Assembly (NCBI GenBank): GCA_947493575.1
Contig: CANLRQ010000014.1
Coordinates: forward strand, 23,090 to 87,089
Direction of reading: 5' to 3'
Length of the DNA: 64,000 bases
Source of the DNA: an uncultured Marinomonas sp.
Lineage (GTDB): Bacteria; Pseudomonadota; Gammaproteobacteria; Pseudomonadales; Marinomonadaceae
How positions within the stretch are numbered: position 1 is the first letter of the stretch; every line of letters begins with the position of its first letter. The notes under the pieces were generated by a model. That model did no database searches. It was not told the origin of the DNA and was given only the letters and a program-made list of their open reading frames with translations. This document shows, one piece after another, positions 45,097-54,046 of the stretch. Made by a program: the position numbers and the translations under genes.

Positions 45097-45133
45097 CAGT
45101 GTAATAGGATAGGGCCTCTCTCCTATTACACTG
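45097..45133. terminator. 13-bp hairpin between psuG and rlmF
   Basis: CAGTGTAATAGGA (45097-45109) pairs perfectly with TCCTATTACACTG (45121-45133) around an 11-base loop. It lies between convergent genes, and its right arm includes the rlmF stop codon. There is no T-run, so it may be a Rho-type or shared hairpin rather than a classical terminator. Confidence 0.45.
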
Positions 45134-46160
45134 CCCAGTAAGTATCCTGCCAATAGTCCTGTTGATCGGACTCTAAAAAGCTCCAAGCAACAAAACGACT
45201 CACTTTCTTTCCTTGAGCCATATTAATGGTTTTTACTTGTACCGCCCCTACTTGTTTTAAAGTTCGATAAATAGCAGGCAAACTGGCTTGTTTTGCTATC
45301 AAAGAGGTAAACCAATAACAGCGATCACTATAAGTCTTGCTTTCTTTCACCATACGGCACACAAACGCCTCTTCACCGCCTTCGCACCATAGTTCATTGG
45401 ATTGACCACCAAAATTAAGCGTCGATGACTTTTTACCTTTAATGCCTTTCCATTTTCGCTCTGACTCTGCTTTCATTGAAGACTCTGAGGTATGAAAAGG
45501 AGGGTTACACAAGGTCACATCAAACTGTTCTTTTTCGTTCCAAATCCCTTCAAACAATGCATTGCTTTTATGTTGTAATCGAATTTGAATCTGATTCGCT
45601 AAGCTCGAATTTGACTTAATAATGGCATCAGCTGATTGCACTGCAATTGGGTTGATCTCTGACCCAACAAACTTCCAGCCATACTCTCGTGTGCCTATGA
45701 TGGGATACACGCAATTAGCCCCTACTCCCACATCAAGTACTCGCACCATGGAGCCACGAGGGATAACCCCATCATTTGATGATGCTAATAAATCGGCAAT
45801 ATAGTGTATGTAATCGGCTCTTCCAGGAATAGGAGGACATAAAAAGCCAGAAGGAATATCCCAATAAGTCACACCATAGAAGTGATTGAGTAATGCTTTA
45901 TTTAATGTTTTAACTGCTTTTGGGTTAGCAAAGTCAATCGATTTATTTCCATAAGCATTTATTATAATAAATTTAGACAACTCTCCGCAGGAGTCAGCAA
46001 GCAATGAAAAGTCATAACGCATTTTATGTGGATTTCTAGGGTGCAGCTCTAGCTTATTACTTCTTAGTGACCCTTTGCCTGTAGACTTCTTAGAATGCTT
46101 AAGGGGCTTATTTTTTGCATTAAATGATCGGCTAACTTTATTCATCGACGGTTTCATCAT
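45126..46160 (-). CDS. rlmF: 23S rRNA m6A1618 methyltransferase
   Basis: 344 residues. A basic N-terminal extension (1-45) precedes LHPRNPHKMRYDF, the SAM site VLDVGVGANCVYP, and the catalytic NPPFH motif (about 218-222). The end MAQGKKVSRFVAWSF is typical of RlmF. It methylates adenine 1618 of 23S rRNA. Length and motifs leave little doubt. It is monocistronic, convergent with psuG, with an IS5-like element between it and the next gene. Confidence 0.93.
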   Translation of the reverse strand: MMKPSMNKVSRSFNAKNKPLKHSKKSTGKGSLRSNKLELHPRNPHKMRYDFSLLADSCGELSKFIIINAYGNKSIDFANPKAVKTLNKALLNHFYGVTYWDIPSGFLCPPIPGRADYIHYIADLLASSNDGVIPRGSMVRVLDVGVGANCVYPIIGTREYGWKFVGSEINPIAVQSADAIIKSNSSLANQIQIRLQHKSNALFEGIWNEKEQFDVTLCNPPFHTSESSMKAESERKWKGIKGKKSSTLNFGGQSNELWCEGGEEAFVCRMVKESKTYSDRCYWFTSLIAKQASLPAIYRTLKQVGAVQVKTINMAQGKKVSRFVAWSFLESDQQDYWQDTYWAV

Positions 46161-46181
46161 CCAATATGAGAAGTAATCTAG

Positions 46182-46321
46182 GTAAGGTGCGAATAAGTCT
46201 ACTAAGCCTGTATTCTTAGCTGAGCATCTAGAAAATAGACCGGCTATTCACATTCGATACTCGCCTCGAATAGCGGACTTTTATCCACATGCTAAGGCAA
46301 GAGAACTGATTCACACTTTCC
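46182..46321. mobile_element. IS5-derived miniature element, 140 bp (family B)
   Basis: The left end GTAAGGTGCGAATAAG (one mismatch to the IS5 repeat) and a diverged right end lie between CTAG at 46178-46181 and CTAG at 46322-46325. The interior is shared, in reverse orientation, with the copy at 36922 (for example ATTCGATACTCGCCTCGAAT). The right CTAG provides the stop codon of the neighbouring small gene. Confidence 0.88.
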
Positions 46322-46669
46322 CTAGATAGAAATAAAAAAAGGGAGAACAGATAAACCTGCAACAAACGTAATGGCAAATATTGTAAAGGCAAACTCTAAT
46401 GGGTTCTCTTTAAGGTGCATGACTGTCGAGGACCAAAAAGGCATTCTTTGCTCTTGAAAATGCTGCTGTCTTGCGAGTTGGTCTTCTAAAATCAAGGCTC
46501 TCGCAGCCTCATAATCTGAGTTATTTCGAACCCATAATGCAGCAAGAGATATTTGCCATCGCCCAGCTGTCGTTTCATAAAAATCAATCTGATTATCGGT
46601 TAATATTTGCCGTATTGTCGCAGCTTCTTCCTCTGGAACGTATTTCAAAGCAAATACTAACTTAGCCAT
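46322..46669 (-). CDS. Small DUF6164-like membrane protein
   Basis: 115 residues. A soluble alpha/beta part (1-70, AKLVFALKYVPEEEAATIRQ) resembles a DUF6164/DUF2007-type signal-transducing domain. A basic linker and one membrane helix (about 92-113, FAFTIFAITFVAGLSVLPFF) follow. The stop codon TAG lies in the CTAG target duplication of the adjacent IS5-like element, so the original C-terminus may have been slightly longer or different. The function is unknown. Confidence 0.75.
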   Translation of the reverse strand: MAKLVFALKYVPEEEAATIRQILTDNQIDFYETTAGRWQISLAALWVRNNSDYEAARALILEDQLARQQHFQEQRMPFWSSTVMHLKENPLEFAFTIFAITFVAGLSVLPFFISI

Positions 46670-46721
46670 AACCTTAACAAACTCGCCACCTAATGAATTT
46701 ACACGCCATTATGACGACCCC

Positions 46722-48347
46722 TTACAACAATGCAACCTTTCCTTTATACTGATTATGTTTTTTAAACCACTCTAAAAAAAGCGCTTCATTTAAAGGCTTA
46801 CTAAAATAATATCCTTGTATTAAATGAATCCCCATATCAGTGACAGTGTTCAATTGAGTTTCAGTTTCTACACCTTCGGCAATCAGGTCCATCTTCAACT
46901 CATTAGCAATCTTTACTACATAATCCAGAATCAAATTGGTAACCCTCTCATGCCCTAAATCAGTAATAAACACCTTATCAATTTTTAATGCTTCGTAGGG
47001 AAATTGACGTAAAAAGTCCAGTCCTGAGTATCCTGTTCCAAAATCATCAACAGACAAATTAATACCGCATTCCTTCAGGCGATGAAATTGCGTTAATGCT
47101 AGCAACATAGCATTTTCATCAAACTTATTATTTTCTGTTATTTCGAACCCAATACACCCCTTCAATGAAGGCATTTCCTTCATAGTAAGAACTACCTTAT
47201 CGACAAAATGGGAGTTAAGAAAACTGCCTCTATCAATATTAATGCTCACAATGGTTTTACCAAGTTTTTCACGGTTTCTATGCAAAAAGTCTACGGCTTT
47301 TAAAAACACCATTTCAGTAAGTTCTTGAACTAAAAAGAGTTCAGTTGCTTTATCGACAATAGTTACTGGTGTCATTGCACCATAACGTGCAGAATTCCAA
47401 CGTAACAAAGCCTCTACCTTAGGAACGGATGAATCGCGTATATCAACAATAGGCTGGTAATACAATTCCATTTCATTGTCATCTATCGCAGCTTTTAAAT
47501 AACGTTTAAACGAATGGACATCTTCTCTGTACCAAAACACCCCCAAATGAGTCATAGAAGCACTGGCAATCCAAATGATGAAAAAGAGAACCGCATTATC
47601 CATTAGGTGCTTAAAAATATGATCAGATGTTATTGCAACTTCAAGAGTTAAATCATGGTTTAAAAAGGCTGTATTTGAACTCCTCCAAAACCCTTCAAAC
47701 AATTTAATATCATCCTCTCTTGAACCACTTAACATGGGAGAATAATGTAATGCGCGATTAACAACGAACAACCGAAATACGGCGCTTTCGTCCAGCTCCT
47801 TTCTAAGTTCTTCCACTAACAAATCAGCAGGTATGACACTGTTTGCGCCAATTCCATGGTCACCTAATACAAAACTAAATAACGATTTTTGCCCTGTCAA
47901 TTTCGCTTTGGTGTATGCAATAGTAAAATGACTGTCATTAGTTTCTAAACGTTTCTGTATCGTTCTCCAAATAGGAATAGTAATAGGCCCCAAATTTGTA
48001 CAATAAACAGCTAACCGACTATGTTCATTGTATTTAAATAGGCTTAACTCTTTGGCGTATTTTGACAAAAAGGTCTGAGACCTTAAATAAGACATTTGCT
48101 CATCATCACACTGTAATGATGGGCGATTCACCAAAGTAAGCAGTTCTTTTTGATGGGCTTCTATAAAAAGATCAATAATCGTTTTTGCACTGCGTGTTTT
48201 TTCATCCAGTAATTTATGAGCCTCCCAAACGGAAAAAGCTCCCCAGCAGCCAAGAACAAGGAAAAAATAGAAACAAAACGACACCCGTGCCGTTCTATAG
48301 AAGCGATTTAAATTTAGGGAGGTTATTAATAATGGAGAGTACTTCAA
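46722..48347 (-). CDS. CSS-motif EAL phosphodiesterase
   Basis: About 541 residues. A membrane helix (about 25-48), a periplasmic CSS-like domain (to about 245) with cysteines near LQCDDEQM and VYCTNLG, a second helix (about 255-275) and an EAL domain (about 285-530) with KVEALLRW. It should hydrolyse cyclic di-GMP; the family is regulated by periplasmic disulphide formation. There is no ATG near the start. I favour TTG 48347, preceded by GAGG; TTG 48368 is the other choice. Monocistronic. Confidence 0.87.
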   Translation of the reverse strand: MKYSPLLITSLNLNRFYRTARVSFCFYFFLVLGCWGAFSVWEAHKLLDEKTRSAKTIIDLFIEAHQKELLTLVNRPSLQCDDEQMSYLRSQTFLSKYAKELSLFKYNEHSRLAVYCTNLGPITIPIWRTIQKRLETNDSHFTIAYTKAKLTGQKSLFSFVLGDHGIGANSVIPADLLVEELRKELDESAVFRLFVVNRALHYSPMLSGSREDDIKLFEGFWRSSNTAFLNHDLTLEVAITSDHIFKHLMDNAVLFFIIWIASASMTHLGVFWYREDVHSFKRYLKAAIDDNEMELYYQPIVDIRDSSVPKVEALLRWNSARYGAMTPVTIVDKATELFLVQELTEMVFLKAVDFLHRNREKLGKTIVSINIDRGSFLNSHFVDKVVLTMKEMPSLKGCIGFEITENNKFDENAMLLALTQFHRLKECGINLSVDDFGTGYSGLDFLRQFPYEALKIDKVFITDLGHERVTNLILDYVVKIANELKMDLIAEGVETETQLNTVTDMGIHLIQGYYFSKPLNEALFLEWFKKHNQYKGKVALL

Positions 48348-48540
48348 AAAAAACCTCAGTATAATCAATAGTAGTAATACGAATAACTTATGATGAATAT
48401 ATTAAGGTATAACACAGTTTTAATTTTATTTTACTTTTTTTTTCTAAAAACGTAAAAAACACAAAGTTGAAAAGCAAGCTAACTTTTTGTTTCGGCTAAG
48501 AAAGGTTCTTATAAAGGCTGATAAACCGCATTCTTAGCGA

Positions 48541-49083
48541 TTACCTTTTAAGAATAACAAGTGAGACCGCTCCCACATTAAAACCAAATTTGGTTAATAG
48601 AGATTCATTCAACAAGACATTATCGTCTACTAGATACATTCGATCGTCAACATTCACTTCAATAACACTGTCGTCATAAGGTATTTGCAACACATACTTC
48701 ATAAACAGAGCATTTCCAGATGTCATCAAGTGCCCTGATCCAACGACATCCCCAGCAGTGGCCATGTAACCTTTTTCAGCATGAGGAGTAAGAGTCCAAA
48801 TTCTTTTCTGCTTTTCCCCATCGTCAAAAACAAACGACTCATCGAGAGTGCCTATGCCATTTTCCCACGACCCATTTAGATCAGCTGTAAAATAGCGTGT
48901 GACTTCTCCACCTCGGTTTTTCACCATTCCGTAAGCGACAAGGTCACCTTTAAAAAACTCCTCTACTACAAGTTTCGGCTCATTATTTGAATAGGTCTCC
49001 ACAGACACAGAAGAACATGAGATTAAAAGTAAAGAAAACACACATACAAGAGTAAATGAACCGAACCTTCGAATAACATTCAT
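48541..49083 (-). CDS. DUF3833-like lipoprotein
   Basis: 180 residues. A lipoprotein signal with lipobox LLISC near residue 22 is followed by a beta-rich DUF3833-like domain (KLVVEEFFKGDLVAYGMVK, RYFTADLNGSW). ATG 49083 is chosen because GAGG lies six bases ahead; ATG 49095 is also in frame. It is the last gene of the cfa-type lipid operon. Homologues accompany DUF2878, DUF1365 and Cfa genes, but the biochemical role is unknown. Confidence 0.82.
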   Translation of the reverse strand: MNVIRRFGSFTLVCVFSLLLISCSSVSVETYSNNEPKLVVEEFFKGDLVAYGMVKNRGGEVTRYFTADLNGSWENGIGTLDESFVFDDGEKQKRIWTLTPHAEKGYMATAGDVVGSGHLMTSGNALFMKYVLQIPYDDSVIEVNVDDRMYLVDDNVLLNESLLTKFGFNVGAVSLVILKR

Positions 49084-49111
49084 AGCATTCCTCATTATTT
49101 TTTATTTAATC

Positions 49112-49174
49112 GAGACCTTTGCACGGAGTCATGACGATGATAAGGCATCGTATCTACTCTTATTCGCACCTTCC
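49112..49174. repeat. Chimeric remnant of family A and family B ends
   Basis: A family A left end (GAGACCTTTGCACGGAGTC, 49112 onward, copy 7) runs within 40 bases into an IS5-type terminal repeat in reverse (49159-49174), followed by TTAG. Neither partner end is present. It forms the end of the 254-residue gene and the gap to the DUF3833 gene. Confidence 0.7.
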
Positions 49175-49893
49175 TTAGTAGCAGACTCATATCGATAACG
49201 TATGTCTACCGAAAGGTAATCCCCATTTTTCTCTGAAATATTACCTCTTCCCAAATAGCGTTGAAGCTTTTGAGATTGGGCATGATAGACTAGGTAAATT
49301 GGGTCAAGGATTGCACTTAACAGCCATGAATTGGGCGATAATAATAAACATACAGCCTCCACTTCATTCTCTTTGCAATCTGTTTTTTTAATACGAAAAG
49401 TAACGGTCATTTGACGTGTAGGTTCTAAGAAGTCCACTTTCATAGTGTTTCCACTTGTCAAACTTTGCCAGTTTAAACGAACAAAATGGTCGAAACCCGC
49501 ATCAAGGATTAAACGATCTTTTACTTCAATATTTTTCGTTTTAGGCTGACGATTTTCTGCGGCTTTGTAGGTCACATTTAAATCGCCTTTGTCACTCACA
49601 ACAACTGAAATAACCTCTCCATTTCGTTGATTTTTTTGCTCGAAACTAGGCATTAGAAATGAGTTAGCATAGTTAAGGCTTTTCTCTGCAAATACGTCGC
49701 CTGTTACTTCTCTGTAGGTCACAAGGTGAACATATTTAGAAGGTTTTTGATGGGTTTCCGTATAAAGTAAATCCCCTGTTTTTATGTCATAGGCTTCTCC
49801 AATTGCCCGTTCAGAGGTCAACTCATTTGCAGCATATAAACCACTAGCAAAGTAAATTAAAACAATAAGAGTGAAACGTCGAAGTAACCACAT
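49129..49893 (-). CDS. Periplasmic protein of cfa cluster, tail altered
   Basis: 254 residues with a signal peptide (about 1-21, RFTLIVLIYFASGLYA) and a beta-rich domain I do not recognise; similar-sized genes occur in this gene set between DUF2878 and DUF3833. Its last 15 or so residues (ATKEGANKSRYDALSSS) are encoded by transposon ends: the inverted IS5-type repeat gives GANK and the family A remnant gives the rest and the stop. So the native C-terminus has been replaced. Whether it still works is unknown. A ribosome site AGAGGT precedes ATG 49893. Confidence 0.75.
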   Translation of the reverse strand: MWLLRRFTLIVLIYFASGLYAANELTSERAIGEAYDIKTGDLLYTETHQKPSKYVHLVTYREVTGDVFAEKSLNYANSFLMPSFEQKNQRNGEVISVVVSDKGDLNVTYKAAENRQPKTKNIEVKDRLILDAGFDHFVRLNWQSLTSGNTMKVDFLEPTRQMTVTFRIKKTDCKENEVEAVCLLLSPNSWLLSAILDPIYLVYHAQSQKLQRYLGRGNISEKNGDYLSVDIRYRYESATKEGANKSRYDALSSS

Positions 49894-49976
49894 ATAACCT
49901 CTTGATAAATCCTATTAAAAAACGGTTCATTTTTAACTATGTAATGTCAAACACTTTCATCTGAACTCAATAGATT

Positions 49977-50064
49977 GAGACCTTTGCACTAAGTCATGAG
50001 CGCTGATTAAACGAGTCTGTTTTTAACAAAGCATTAGCAAGCGCAATAGTCATTCAAAGGTCTC
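49977..50064. repeat. Family A miniature element, 88 bp, copy 8
   Basis: Ends GAGACCTTTGCACTA and TCATTCAAAGGTCTC, flanked by a perfect AGATT duplication (49972-49976 and 50065-50069). It is inserted inside the 3' end of the DUF2878-like gene. Confidence 0.92.
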
Positions 50065-50585
50065 AGATTGCATTTTTCTGCTATAAAAAATGTCACAGGT
50101 AAGAGCACACTCCAAACGATCCCAATAGTTAGAAGTAATAACCATACAGGTTCAATTGATGCGGATTCAGACAAAGTCAAGCCTGCATAATAACTCACAG
50201 GAACCACACACAAGCCGACTAAAAAAGCCAATTTTAAACGTCCGTGCAACCAGAATAGCCCATGCATTAAAGTGGTTGAAAAAGCCAACCATAAGCACAT
50301 CATCCAAATAGGGATAACTAGAATAGATTCACTGTAGAAAATCGCTTTAGAAAACCAAATAAAGCCAAATGACTGTAATAGGCTGTCTATCACCACACCC
50401 ACCAAAGTAAATCCAATAATGAGCAACCATTCTCGATTGTCTCTAACAATAAAGAATGCATGACCCAACAAAAGCAATACAACCGCAACAATAGAAGTAG
50501 CGTCTGTTGTTGTTACACAAATAAACCAAACGATTTGAAAAGCGATGGCATTAATAATATTGAGTTGCATTAGGCTAGGTTTCAT
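50034..50585 (-). CDS. DUF2878-like membrane protein, MITE-altered C-terminus
   Basis: 183 residues with about six membrane helices (IVWFICVTTTDATSIVAVVL, WLLIIGFTLVGVVIDSLLQ, and others) and the family feature DSLLQSFGF. ATG 50585 with AGGA ahead; ATG 50591 is also possible. A family A element has inserted near the end, so the last residues after AEKCN (RPLNDYCAC) and the stop come from the element. It follows cfa in the operon, 28 bases on. Function unknown. Confidence 0.82.
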   Translation of the reverse strand: MKPSLMQLNIINAIAFQIVWFICVTTTDATSIVAVVLLLLGHAFFIVRDNREWLLIIGFTLVGVVIDSLLQSFGFIWFSKAIFYSESILVIPIWMMCLWLAFSTTLMHGLFWLHGRLKLAFLVGLCVVPVSYYAGLTLSESASIEPVWLLLLTIGIVWSVLLPVTFFIAEKCNLRPLNDYCAC

Positions 50586-50612
50586 AGTCATTCCTGTTAG
50601 CCAATAAAAGCG

Positions 50613-51902
50613 TTAGCGATTAGCAGGAAAACGAAAATCAGGTTTAGCAAAGACAAACTGACCGGTACTGATCGCCCTCTCACGAAACCCACCTTCGCAA
50701 TAACATAAATAAAATTCCCACATGCGACAAAATACATCATCAAAGCCCATGTCTCTTACTTGATGCTTCTTTTGCATAAAGGCTAATCGCCAATCGGCTA
50801 ACGTGTCTGCATAATGTTCGGTTATGTCTTCAACGGCAACGATTTGCATATTAGTGTTCTTAGAAACATGACTCGCGATCACTTCATTTGACGGTAAACA
50901 GCCACCTGGAAAAATGTATCTTTGAATGAAATCAACCGATCTCTTGGCATAATGGTAACGCTGATCTGCTATCGTAATCGCTTGGATTAACATCAACCCA
51001 TCATCTTTTAATAATTTACTGCACATTTGAAAGTAACTTTCATAGAACTTATGGCCAACCGCTTCAATCATTTCTATTGAAACCAACTTATCGTATTGGC
51101 CTGTTAAATCACGATAATCTTCTAGCAATAAAGTCACTTTGTCTGTTAATCCTTCAGACTCAACTTTGCGTTTTGCAAAGTCATACTGCTCTTTTGAAAT
51201 GGTTGTTGTTGTCACTTTACAGCCATAATGTTTCGCCGCATGAATCGCCAAGCCACCCCATCCAGTACCAATTTCCAGTAAGTGATCCTCTTCATTTAAT
51301 TGCAACTTCTGACAAATGCGGTCAAGCTTATATTTTGATGCCTCTTCCAGTGAGGCCGTTTTGCTGGGGTAGATTGCAGAGGAATACATCATGGTTGGGT
51401 CAAGAAACAGCGAGAAGAAATCGTTGCCTAAGTCGTAATGAGCGGCAATGTTTTTCTTCGACCCTTTTTGCGTATTGGCATTAACAAGATGAACAATTTT
51501 ACTACCAATTCTATTTAATAAAGGTTTGTCTCCATCCATTTGATTAATCAAATCTAGGTTCTTTACCATCAATTGAATCACTGCGACTAAATCAGGCGTT
51601 GACCATCTATTAAGCATAAACGCTTCACCAGCACCAATACTGGCATTAACAAATAAATCCCAATAAACCGCTCTGTCATGAATATGAATGTGTGCAATGC
51701 AATGGGTTTTATCTTTGTCTTCTCCAAAGTGAAACACCCTTTCATTTGCTTCCCCTGCTTCATAAAAATCTTCTTCAATAATTAAGTGTCCAATTTGAAG
51801 CTTCTTAAGAGAGTTCAATACAAACTTCTTTGCCATTTTATCAAAGGCACTTGCAGGTCTTCTTATATTCACTTTTTGACTGGCTATGCTTACGGAATCC
51901 AT
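50613..51902 (-). CDS. cfa: Cyclopropane-fatty-acyl-phospholipid synthase family
   Basis: 429 residues. The SAM site EIGTGWGGLAIH (210-221), NIAAHYDLGNDFFSLFLD and the acyl-site MMYSSAIYP are all present, as is the C-terminal catalytic region (EFYLCYCEGGFRERAI). It transfers a methylene or methyl group to the double bond of unsaturated phospholipid acyl chains. In this gene context homologues belong to singlet-oxygen/sigma-E regulons, where such enzymes make methylated or furan fatty acids. The product here is not determined. Part of an operon with DUF1365. Confidence 0.93.
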   Translation of the reverse strand: MDSVSIASQKVNIRRPASAFDKMAKKFVLNSLKKLQIGHLIIEEDFYEAGEANERVFHFGEDKDKTHCIAHIHIHDRAVYWDLFVNASIGAGEAFMLNRWSTPDLVAVIQLMVKNLDLINQMDGDKPLLNRIGSKIVHLVNANTQKGSKKNIAAHYDLGNDFFSLFLDPTMMYSSAIYPSKTASLEEASKYKLDRICQKLQLNEEDHLLEIGTGWGGLAIHAAKHYGCKVTTTTISKEQYDFAKRKVESEGLTDKVTLLLEDYRDLTGQYDKLVSIEMIEAVGHKFYESYFQMCSKLLKDDGLMLIQAITIADQRYHYAKRSVDFIQRYIFPGGCLPSNEVIASHVSKNTNMQIVAVEDITEHYADTLADWRLAFMQKKHQVRDMGFDDVFCRMWEFYLCYCEGGFRERAISTGQFVFAKPDFRFPANR

Positions 51903-51916
51903 TGTTACTGTCCTCT

Positions 51917-52735
51917 CTACTTCTTTTTAGTCGTTGACTGCAGTTCTGATGAATTTTTTGGATGGTCTTGCACCGGCACTCCTTTAAAAAATAGCTTTAA
52001 TGCCTGCCAATAAATGCGCCATATCACCTGTAATGTCATAACTGGGTAATTGAGTAATACCCTTCTCAAGCTTTTCGTAGAAATTTCTTCACGCTCTAAA
52101 GATAAGGTTGCATCAAATACCACCCCCCCTATCTCTAATGCATTTGTTTTAACTTGAGTTTTATTCTCCATATGAACTGCAATTTTCTTTTCTGGATAAT
52201 TGCTCCTCCAATCATAAAAATGTGTCATAGGATGAAATGGAGAAACATGCATTTCTTTATTAAATTTAATACGTTGCCTAACGGCGGTTGGATCACAATG
52301 AAGCACATATTGTACTTTTTCTCCCCATGGAGTATTCGTCACCTCTAAAACCATGGCGTGCAAAATTTCTGATTTATCAAAACAGTAATACACAGTAATA
52401 GGGTTAATAATGAAGCCAAAATAGCGCATATTAGTAAGCACTCTGATAGGCCCAGCAGGTTCAAATCCTAAGCAATCCGTTACTTTTTTTCGGATTTCTT
52501 GCGCTAAATCTTTTTTGGGATCACCTAAATAATCAGAACGTTTAAAGCATGCCAAATTCCATCTATTTTTCGACCATAACTTTGATAGAGAAAAAACCTT
52601 ATCCAATTCATCGAGATCTAAATACATCATGAAAACACGATATTGGAAATCATGCACTTTAGGTGAAAAGCGTCTGTGTCGAACCAAACCATGATAAATA
52701 CCACTTTTCATGATCGATGGTTTTAAAGCGTTCAT
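51917..52735 (-). CDS. DUF1365-family protein
   Basis: 272 residues with family features GLVRHRRFSPKVHDFQYRVF near the start, NMRYFGFIINPITVYYCFD and HVSPFHPMTHFYDW. It starts directly after the upstream oxidase stop. DUF1365 proteins are consistently linked to the FAD oxidase and Cfa genes and probably act on membrane lipids. The biochemical role is unproven. Confidence 0.9.
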   Translation of the reverse strand: MNALKPSIMKSGIYHGLVRHRRFSPKVHDFQYRVFMMYLDLDELDKVFSLSKLWSKNRWNLACFKRSDYLGDPKKDLAQEIRKKVTDCLGFEPAGPIRVLTNMRYFGFIINPITVYYCFDKSEILHAMVLEVTNTPWGEKVQYVLHCDPTAVRQRIKFNKEMHVSPFHPMTHFYDWRSNYPEKKIAVHMENKTQVKTNALEIGGVVFDATLSLEREEISTKSLRRVLLNYPVMTLQVIWRIYWQALKLFFKGVPVQDHPKNSSELQSTTKKK

Positions 52736-53986
52736 CTAGAGCATTTCCTGTATTGCATTTGCAACTCTAATACCACTCATACAACCATCTTCATGAAACC
52801 CATTTCGCCAATATGCACCACAAAACCATGAACGTTTAACGCCATTAATATCAGCCCAACGCTGCTGAGCCTGTATACCTTCTAAAGTAAATACTGGGTG
52901 TGCATATTGATAACGCCCCAAAATGCAGTCTTCACTCACCTTGGCGGTATCGTTTAAAGTCACGACAAAGGTTGTTTCGCTTTCAATACCTTGCAATATG
53001 TTCATGTTGTAACTCAAGGTCGCAGGGCGAGTATTGTCTCCAGCTAGATGATAGTTCCAGCTTGACCAAGCTTTCTTTGACTTAGGTAAAATCGAGTCGT
53101 CAGTATGCAATATCACTTCATTATTGCGATAAGGCATGGCCCCTAATACCTCTTGCTCTTCAGGCGTTGCATCTTTAAGTAAAGACAAAGCTTGATCGCT
53201 ATGACAAGCGAAAATAACCTGTTCAAAACGTTCACTCGGCTGATCATTAAAATGGATGTCTACGCCATTAGCATGACGTTCAACACTCTGAATCTGACTG
53301 TTCAACTTAATTTTGTCACTAAAACCAGAGGTGAGCGGTGTTAAGTAGGCACTTGAACCGCCCTTGATAACTCGCCACTGAGGGCGATTATTTACACTAA
53401 GTAAGCCATGATTTTTAAAGAAACGAACAAAGAAGATAAGGGGAAATGCCAACATTTCATCCAATGTTGAAGACCAAATAGCACTTCCCATCGGAATTAA
53501 ATAGTGACTTGCAAAAAGTTTTCCATATCTTTGTCTTTCTAGATATTCACCTAGTGTCGTTGCTTCATCTAATAGTCCGCTTTCTAAATCCTGAATAGCG
53601 TTTTTATTAAAACTGACAATGTCTTTCAACATCATGATATAAGGTAAATTAAGCAAATTTTTTCTTTGTGCAAACAGCGTATCGAGATTATTTCCGCCGT
53701 ACTCTAAACCAGTTTGTTCACAGCTAACACTAAAGCTCATTTCAGTGGGTTGAGATTCAACCCTTAACTTATCCATAAGTTCAATAAAGTGGGGATAAGT
53801 CCAGTCGTTATACACAATAAAACCCGTATCGATCGAGTAATCTCTACCATCATGTACCACATTCATAGTTGCTGTATGACCGCCTATTCTGTCTGATGAT
53901 TCAAATAGGGTAATATCATGCTGTTCATGTAAATAATAAGCGGACGATAAACCTGATATTCCAGATCCTATAATGGCTATTTTCAT
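52736..53986 (-). CDS. FAD-dependent amine-oxidase-like protein
   Basis: 416 residues. The dinucleotide site GSGISGLSSAYYL (7-19) and an acidic strand end (LFESSDRIGGHTATM) are present, with HEDGCMSGIRVANAI at the C-terminus closing the FAD site. It resembles flavin oxidoreductases of the amine oxidase/desaturase superfamily, usually encoded before DUF1365 and Cfa. The substrate is probably an acyl chain, by context. Its stop abuts the DUF1365 start, so translation is coupled. Confidence 0.9.
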   Translation of the reverse strand: MKIAIIGSGISGLSSAYYLHEQHDITLFESSDRIGGHTATMNVVHDGRDYSIDTGFIVYNDWTYPHFIELMDKLRVESQPTEMSFSVSCEQTGLEYGGNNLDTLFAQRKNLLNLPYIMMLKDIVSFNKNAIQDLESGLLDEATTLGEYLERQRYGKLFASHYLIPMGSAIWSSTLDEMLAFPLIFFVRFFKNHGLLSVNNRPQWRVIKGGSSAYLTPLTSGFSDKIKLNSQIQSVERHANGVDIHFNDQPSERFEQVIFACHSDQALSLLKDATPEEQEVLGAMPYRNNEVILHTDDSILPKSKKAWSSWNYHLAGDNTRPATLSYNMNILQGIESETTFVVTLNDTAKVSEDCILGRYQYAHPVFTLEGIQAQQRWADINGVKRSWFCGAYWRNGFHEDGCMSGIRVANAIQEML

Positions 53987-54046
53987 CGAATTCTCCTTCT
54001 AGCAACCCATTGATGTATTTATTAAGCGATTTACTTTTTAAGTGAG

